The notes beneath the pieces were generated by a model that was given only the letters and a program-made list of their open reading frames with translations, did not search any database and was not told where the DNA came from. Position numbers and translations under genes: made by a program. Below, one piece after another: positions 62,301 through 64,000 of a DNA stretch of 64,000 nt. How positions within the stretch are numbered: the first letter of the stretch is position 1; every line of letters starts with the position of its first letter. This DNA comes from G964020055 sp964020055 (GTDB lineage: Bacteria > Pseudomonadota > Alphaproteobacteria > WRAU01 > Hepatincolaceae). The stretch is from assembly GCA_964020055.1 (NCBI GenBank), contig OZ026533.1, positions 682,001 to 746,000 of the forward strand, read 5' to 3'.

Positions 62301-64000
62301 CATATCGAAAATTACTCCACTTGTATAACTTGTATCTCCAAAAACTAATGTATTTCTACCTGATATCCCTCCATCTATTGACATTATAGAAGAAGCATTT
62401 ATATCAACTTTGGTTACATTAAATGTTGTATCACCTTTATTTGCTATGATTTTTGATATATTACTAAATATATCTCTATTACTTCCTTCTTGGTCTTTAT
62501 ATAAATAACCACCTTTGTCTGCCAATCTTAAGAAAAACGTATAACCACCACTTACTTCTGTAGATTGAATATCTCCATAATTTAATGTACTTTTATTATT
62601 TCCTTCACTTTTACCTTCATATGTAGCTTGTACTTTTTCTGAACCATTAAAAGTATTGTTACCTTTACCACCTACATATGTTGTAAAACCTTCTAAACTA
62701 TCTTCTCTAGAACCTCTTTGAACTTTTGATTGATCAACATTAAATACAAGATCTATTGTAACTTGCGAATAGTCTACTTTATGCTGACCTACTTTTCCTA
62801 ATACCGATGTAATATTGTAGTTTATATCTGCATTATCCATTTTATAAGTATCTGTACCTGATGTACCCAGTATCTTATTGTAATTGCTAATATTGAATCT
62901 ACTACCACTTACACTCTTATCTGCCATATCCATTATAATGCTTACATTAGTTGATAAATCTAATGTATTGTATTTATTCTCTCCTGAAATACCCATATCT
63001 ATTTGGGTATTAGCATAACCATTTACATATGATAAATCTAATTTTACTGTGTTTGCTACTCCAGAAGATAATGTTATTTTATTTATGTGCGAAATATAAT
63101 CTATACTTCCATTTCTTTTTGTGATTTGTATTGACGAACCTAATGGATCTTCTGTTACAGGATCGTTATTTATAAACGAAACAGTAACGCCCTCTTTCAA
63201 ACCATCGTATTTTATGTAATCTCCATTTACATCTGTTGCAGATGAATGACCACCTAAGTAATACATAGTTTTACCTGTTGATACTTGGTCATTATCATCA
63301 ATTTTCACATAAAAACCTGTGGTTTTGGCACTTGAACCTTGTAAAAGTTGGAAGTTTTTTATATAAGCTATCTTATTTGCATCTTCTTCTGTTTCGCTGC
63401 TTGCTAGTTTTACTGCTAAAGAACCACTTTGACTATGTAGTACTCCTACATAAAAATTAATTTCTTGATTTATTGTTGATAAGCTAAATCTATTTTTATC
63501 TCCTCCTCCTGCATCAACTGTGTATTTTTTATCTGTTGATGTGAAAAAATCATCATTATGACTTATGCTATCATTCAATCTTGTTAATTTTATTTCATCT
63601 ATATTTTCATAACCTGTAGATGGCAAACTTGATATAGCGTAATTTGAATTCTCAAAAGAAACTGTATCATAACCATTTCCACCTACTATTCTTGCAACTG
63701 GAGAGTTGGGATTTAATATGAATATATTTCCTCCATTTCCTCCCTTTACATCATTTGCACTTGTGAATAGATCTTGACTTGTTGAAGCTCTTGATAAACT
63801 ATTTCCTTTATCTACAGATACCCCGTAACCAGATACACCCTGTAAGGCAAAATCAAACTTTAAATATATATTCTGCGTTGTCGAATAATCTAAATTTATC
63901 TTACCTCCATCTCCTATAGAAACTGAGTAATTATGCAATACGCTACTATCTGCATTTTCCTTAAAAGTATTTACCCCTGTTGCACCTATAAAATTTGTAA
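56355..64000 (-). CDS. Giant RTX-like repeat protein, copy B (5' part beyond the window)
   Basis: About 2,548 codons are visible, open to the right-hand edge; the true start lies outside. From the edge to 59039 it is almost identical to copy A from residue about 1,007 on, with the same RTX-like modules. The section 57169-59038 is homologous but strongly diverged from copy A (for example GIQSSDKKDVFYLKTTPDTP versus GVQSNSSSDILYMTSFGSG). The last 814 bp return to near identity, including the acidic repeat tract and the terminal KEVKH. A TTG codon at 63938 should not be taken as the start, because the same reading frame continues upstream exactly as in copy A. Function, probably a secreted or surface adhesin, is inferred. 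Confidence 0.85.
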   Translation of the reverse strand, partial: TNFIGATGVNTFKENADSSVLHNYSVSIGDGGKINLDYSTTQNIYLKFDFALQGVSGYGVSVDKGNSLSRASTSQDLFTSANDVKGGNGGNIFILNPNSPVARIVGGNGYDTVSFENSNYAISSLPSTGYENIDEIKLTRLNDSISHNDDFFTSTDKKYTVDAGGGDKNRFSLSTINQEINFYVGVLHSQSGSLAVKLASSETEEDANKIAYIKNFQLLQGSSAKTTGFYVKIDDNDQVSTGKTMYYLGGHSSATDVNGDYIKYDGLKEGVTVSFINNDPVTEDPLGSSIQITKRNGSIDYISHINKITLSSGVANTVKLDLSYVNGYANTQIDMGISGENKYNTLDLSTNVSIIMDMADKSVSGSRFNISNYNKILGTSGTDTYKMDNADINYNITSVLGKVGQHKVDYSQVTIDLVFNVDQSKVQRGSREDSLEGFTTYVGGKGNNTFNGSEKVQATYEGKSEGNNKSTLNYGDIQSTEVSGGYTFFLRLADKGGYLYKDQEGSNRDIFSNISKIIANKGDTTFNVTKVDINASSIMSIDGGISGRNTLVFGDTSYTSGVIFDMLSGLASENQAGIAGAKLLEFSNMHVIKGSSVGSDIFKIPDIGDFDIFTGTSQIDGLTPNSAEQSTITISSGTIVAKGNTIDMSKSKAGHDYTVDLAVSKIMLTENSDKSLSYNNIQTILLGEGDDTLILGASTSTVRKVDGGGGSNTISFKNALSPITGNISNLQVGAQSLEITNFKTYRLSDYNDEIEVSAEQNASLGISVDGGEGEDTITYKGFSGVTIDVIAAREGWLKVNRGSTYDEITNFQNIAFDKDSENVINLGNEKNSISFSGGRKNEIGYKDYTTGKLSLDISGGVVERNRTDGLYIQNKIENISKITLGNTEDSLYLANKVAGSANITEVTIDASNGGSKTVSFSGANVDYTESITSSGGATAQVGEVTYNIIGDGVKFLLGNSAITSNFKSALKGHNFYGYSDADKLSYENLSSGGVTVDFGRSEVYLTGNDSIKDHFSNISEIKGTNHGNNKFLGLSNSRSYNIEAGGSGNTVGYSGSLVGLTFIITNSQTKIFKDGVTHESINDQATLQDSLTGIDGYEGSNLNDTFIVDLSYFASHQNSLLDGKGGTNTLRINSSEGLTIKFENEGAGTINNIRFSVKSFQNFKLSNGNDSVSFVAGALAMGLDGDVGDNTFNFSDKDSSGNSKESISTLSYDYVSLSANLTGSSNSGNYSISLQNFKTLNFNGNNSNGYVTFILNNFNITNTNNNKPLAIDFTNIVHEDGQGASFITELRSPENKSFVYENAIFRDENSKYLSVKNAGYINLTAGNSSNVFSQVNLEFKDKGSTSHDSKIDLGNGSYKLSLGSINGQIELNNDGIKLDRTTISLSSFSSSSLVVSGDMKVSQTTQIFSIITSHSNGSGVFDMLSYEGTLGSLIIAGFGYGIDRSLQTGGSLPSVDGLSTTATQLRGFGTVKFGGYIDIQYIPTIKIIGNGNNTAKINTDTINPTDITYDTSTSALGFKVSGVNKQSTVEKINTLDFASSSNVSRNVTVTLNPNNVSTLNNINFNVNHNNTLSIVGTATSSLNVQMNSAGLMDAQSGVYGGTSITGIKNISILNLSGNTSTLNTVNFYGDVASYISASNASKHTQIIINQNIGSTLDFRGIQSSDKKDVFYLKTTPDTPGGVIGFENKTDENTALSFLSINTFYNTSLYMPDITTFLNVSATGNKYRHIYGSKTADTVLSFAIGANYTPKDKIFIGASQTSDLTDNFYHNVNIISYRGIANASRTENTTIASEGFNNFNNNVVAMITSSPSTLVTFNMGDGKTNMSGGIVLTSNVGKFVSTGKNISYEYDSVLITPEYTAAGDLTTDYINKAKALFDSGKYYIAFGISDYSSDVLLSKSISEQSSYQNLYSLYSESSFKLILKAGNTVTFGYGKTANTLLLAKQYQNVTANMTIVNESSTTAQLTLDGMYANMNFLDGSDNSVSSASPIMKKDMSIIYKYSTNGANDKGVNLSSLNVEAYADSYPTFIDWVYQVYKTPEQISTNNNFIMLAKFLQKITYENFNNLVLDSKSLSTGKSINTVLNLSDDSTKKRTQSIFVDMGATSKAFDDNISSLRNALWRNEVIHKLKDPSKSIAEADFNIFNDDIGSGIGYTIQAGSNANPQNTAITVTNSYGVILSLAKVYNMNLGYYYNFDKLAGKSLYIGGDYSNIISTIKIHQQNNSFGTANYIITRDSNSRITLIEKEGAHRTFKIVTDSSSITFLDGTADINNSTSGSLQGLQMRTLMSEAQLLHYEAMLQAERDAEKNSGNENAANENSPSNVADHQEESNSQQGSSQNNDAANENAPSNVEDQQDETNSEQGSSQDEDAANENEPSNVEDQQDETNSQQGSSQDEDAATENVPSNVEDHQDETNSQQGSSQDEDAATENVPSNIEVNQQELNSEEGNSQPSFRSIMPASGSRAKNALSSDETDRKNEVNASEILKLAHKEDKDTADEINHWEGFQNMYDLLKQDAEQMINDEATDKPNEDASYLADYTDANIHKEVKH
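56655..57074 (-). repeat. Five tandem 84-bp coding repeats in copy B
   Basis: Again 420 bp and five 28-residue units, but the set of units differs from copy A. Copy B has two successive units with DAATENVPSN, of which copy A has one. It lacks the units with NVEGHQDE found twice in copy A, and its first unit reads NVADHQEESNS. The total length is the same although the unit order is not. Confidence 0.95.
57169..59038 (-). other. Diverged cassette of copy B (1,870 bp)
   Basis: Counterpart of 45996-47874, 9 bp shorter (three codons net), in frame throughout. Shared short blocks (LSKSISEQS, NLY, FGYGKTAN, KITYENF, RTQSIFVDMG, FNDDIGSG) show common origin; the residues between them differ widely, including several small insertions and deletions. 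The transition to near-identical flanks is abrupt on both sides. Confidence 0.85.
59039..64000. repeat. Near-identical block of the giant gene pair, copy B
   Basis: Partner of 47875-52836. It runs into the window edge without losing identity. The 15-bp difference cluster here is at 61242-61256, encoding GGSKTVSF where copy A has GGLKMIYF. Confidence 0.9.

Noticed and set aside
63938..64000. TTG at 63938 as the start of copy B
   Set aside because: The frame continues upstream to the window edge with the same residues as copy A, so the gene is simply cut by the window.

Overview
The window comes from an AT-rich alphaproteobacterium, most likely a host-associated or intracellular Rickettsiales/Holosporales-type lineage. 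The evidence is a CtrA-type cell-cycle regulator with its phosphotransferase ChpT, an alphaproteobacterial DksA start, the order rlmB / tRNA-Tyr / tRNA-Gly / tuf / tRNA-Trp / secE, a second tuf next to rpsJ, short intergenic gaps and strongly A/T-ending codons. The exact family cannot be fixed from this sequence.

Region 1 (1-9926) is ordinary chromosome. It holds the start of dksA, convergent ctrA and chpT, nadK-lptF on the plus strand, yciB-lipB on the minus strand, mgtE on the plus strand, and a minus-strand group running from a small membrane protein through a DegP/HtrA protease and an outer-membrane barrel to a RluA-family pseudouridine synthase. That group follows rplQ directly and may be the tail of the ribosomal transcription unit.

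Region 2 (9975-41318) is one unbroken minus-strand run of translation and transcription genes. In transcription order it reads: tRNA-Tyr, tRNA-Gly, tuf copy 2, tRNA-Trp, secE, nusG, rplK, rplA, rplJ, rplL, rpoB, rpoC, rpsL, rpsG, fusA, tuf copy 1, the S10 operon (rpsJ to rpsQ), the spc operon (rplN to secY), adk, and the alpha operon (rpsM, rpsK, rpoA, rplQ). Regulatory elements visible in it are near-consensus promoters before rplK and rpsL, an L10-type mRNA leader before rplJ, an 18-bp perfect hairpin between rplL and rpoB, and small hairpins beside tRNA genes. The two tuf genes sit in identical 1,234-bp blocks.

Region 3 (41598-44957) holds rlmB, a DeoR-family repressor, tRNA-Thr, a small unknown membrane protein and a porin-like outer-membrane protein.

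Region 4 (45182-64000) is the unusual part: two tandem giant genes on the minus strand. Copy A is complete at about 3,557 codons. Copy B is cut by the window edge, with about 2,548 codons visible. They encode repeat proteins with a BapA-like N-terminal segment (seen in copy A), many degenerate RTX-like modules, and a C-terminal tract of five 28-residue acidic repeats. The copies are almost identical over about 4.96 kb, then change abruptly to a homologous but strongly diverged stretch of about 1.87 kb, and return to near identity for the final 814 bp. The 487-bp spacer between them carries what looks like a broken dciA (DUF721, replicative-helicase loader), disabled by an in-frame TAG and an 8-bp tandem duplication. 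Together this suggests recent duplication or gene conversion of a large surface or secreted protein locus, with a variable cassette, inserted beside a decayed housekeeping gene.
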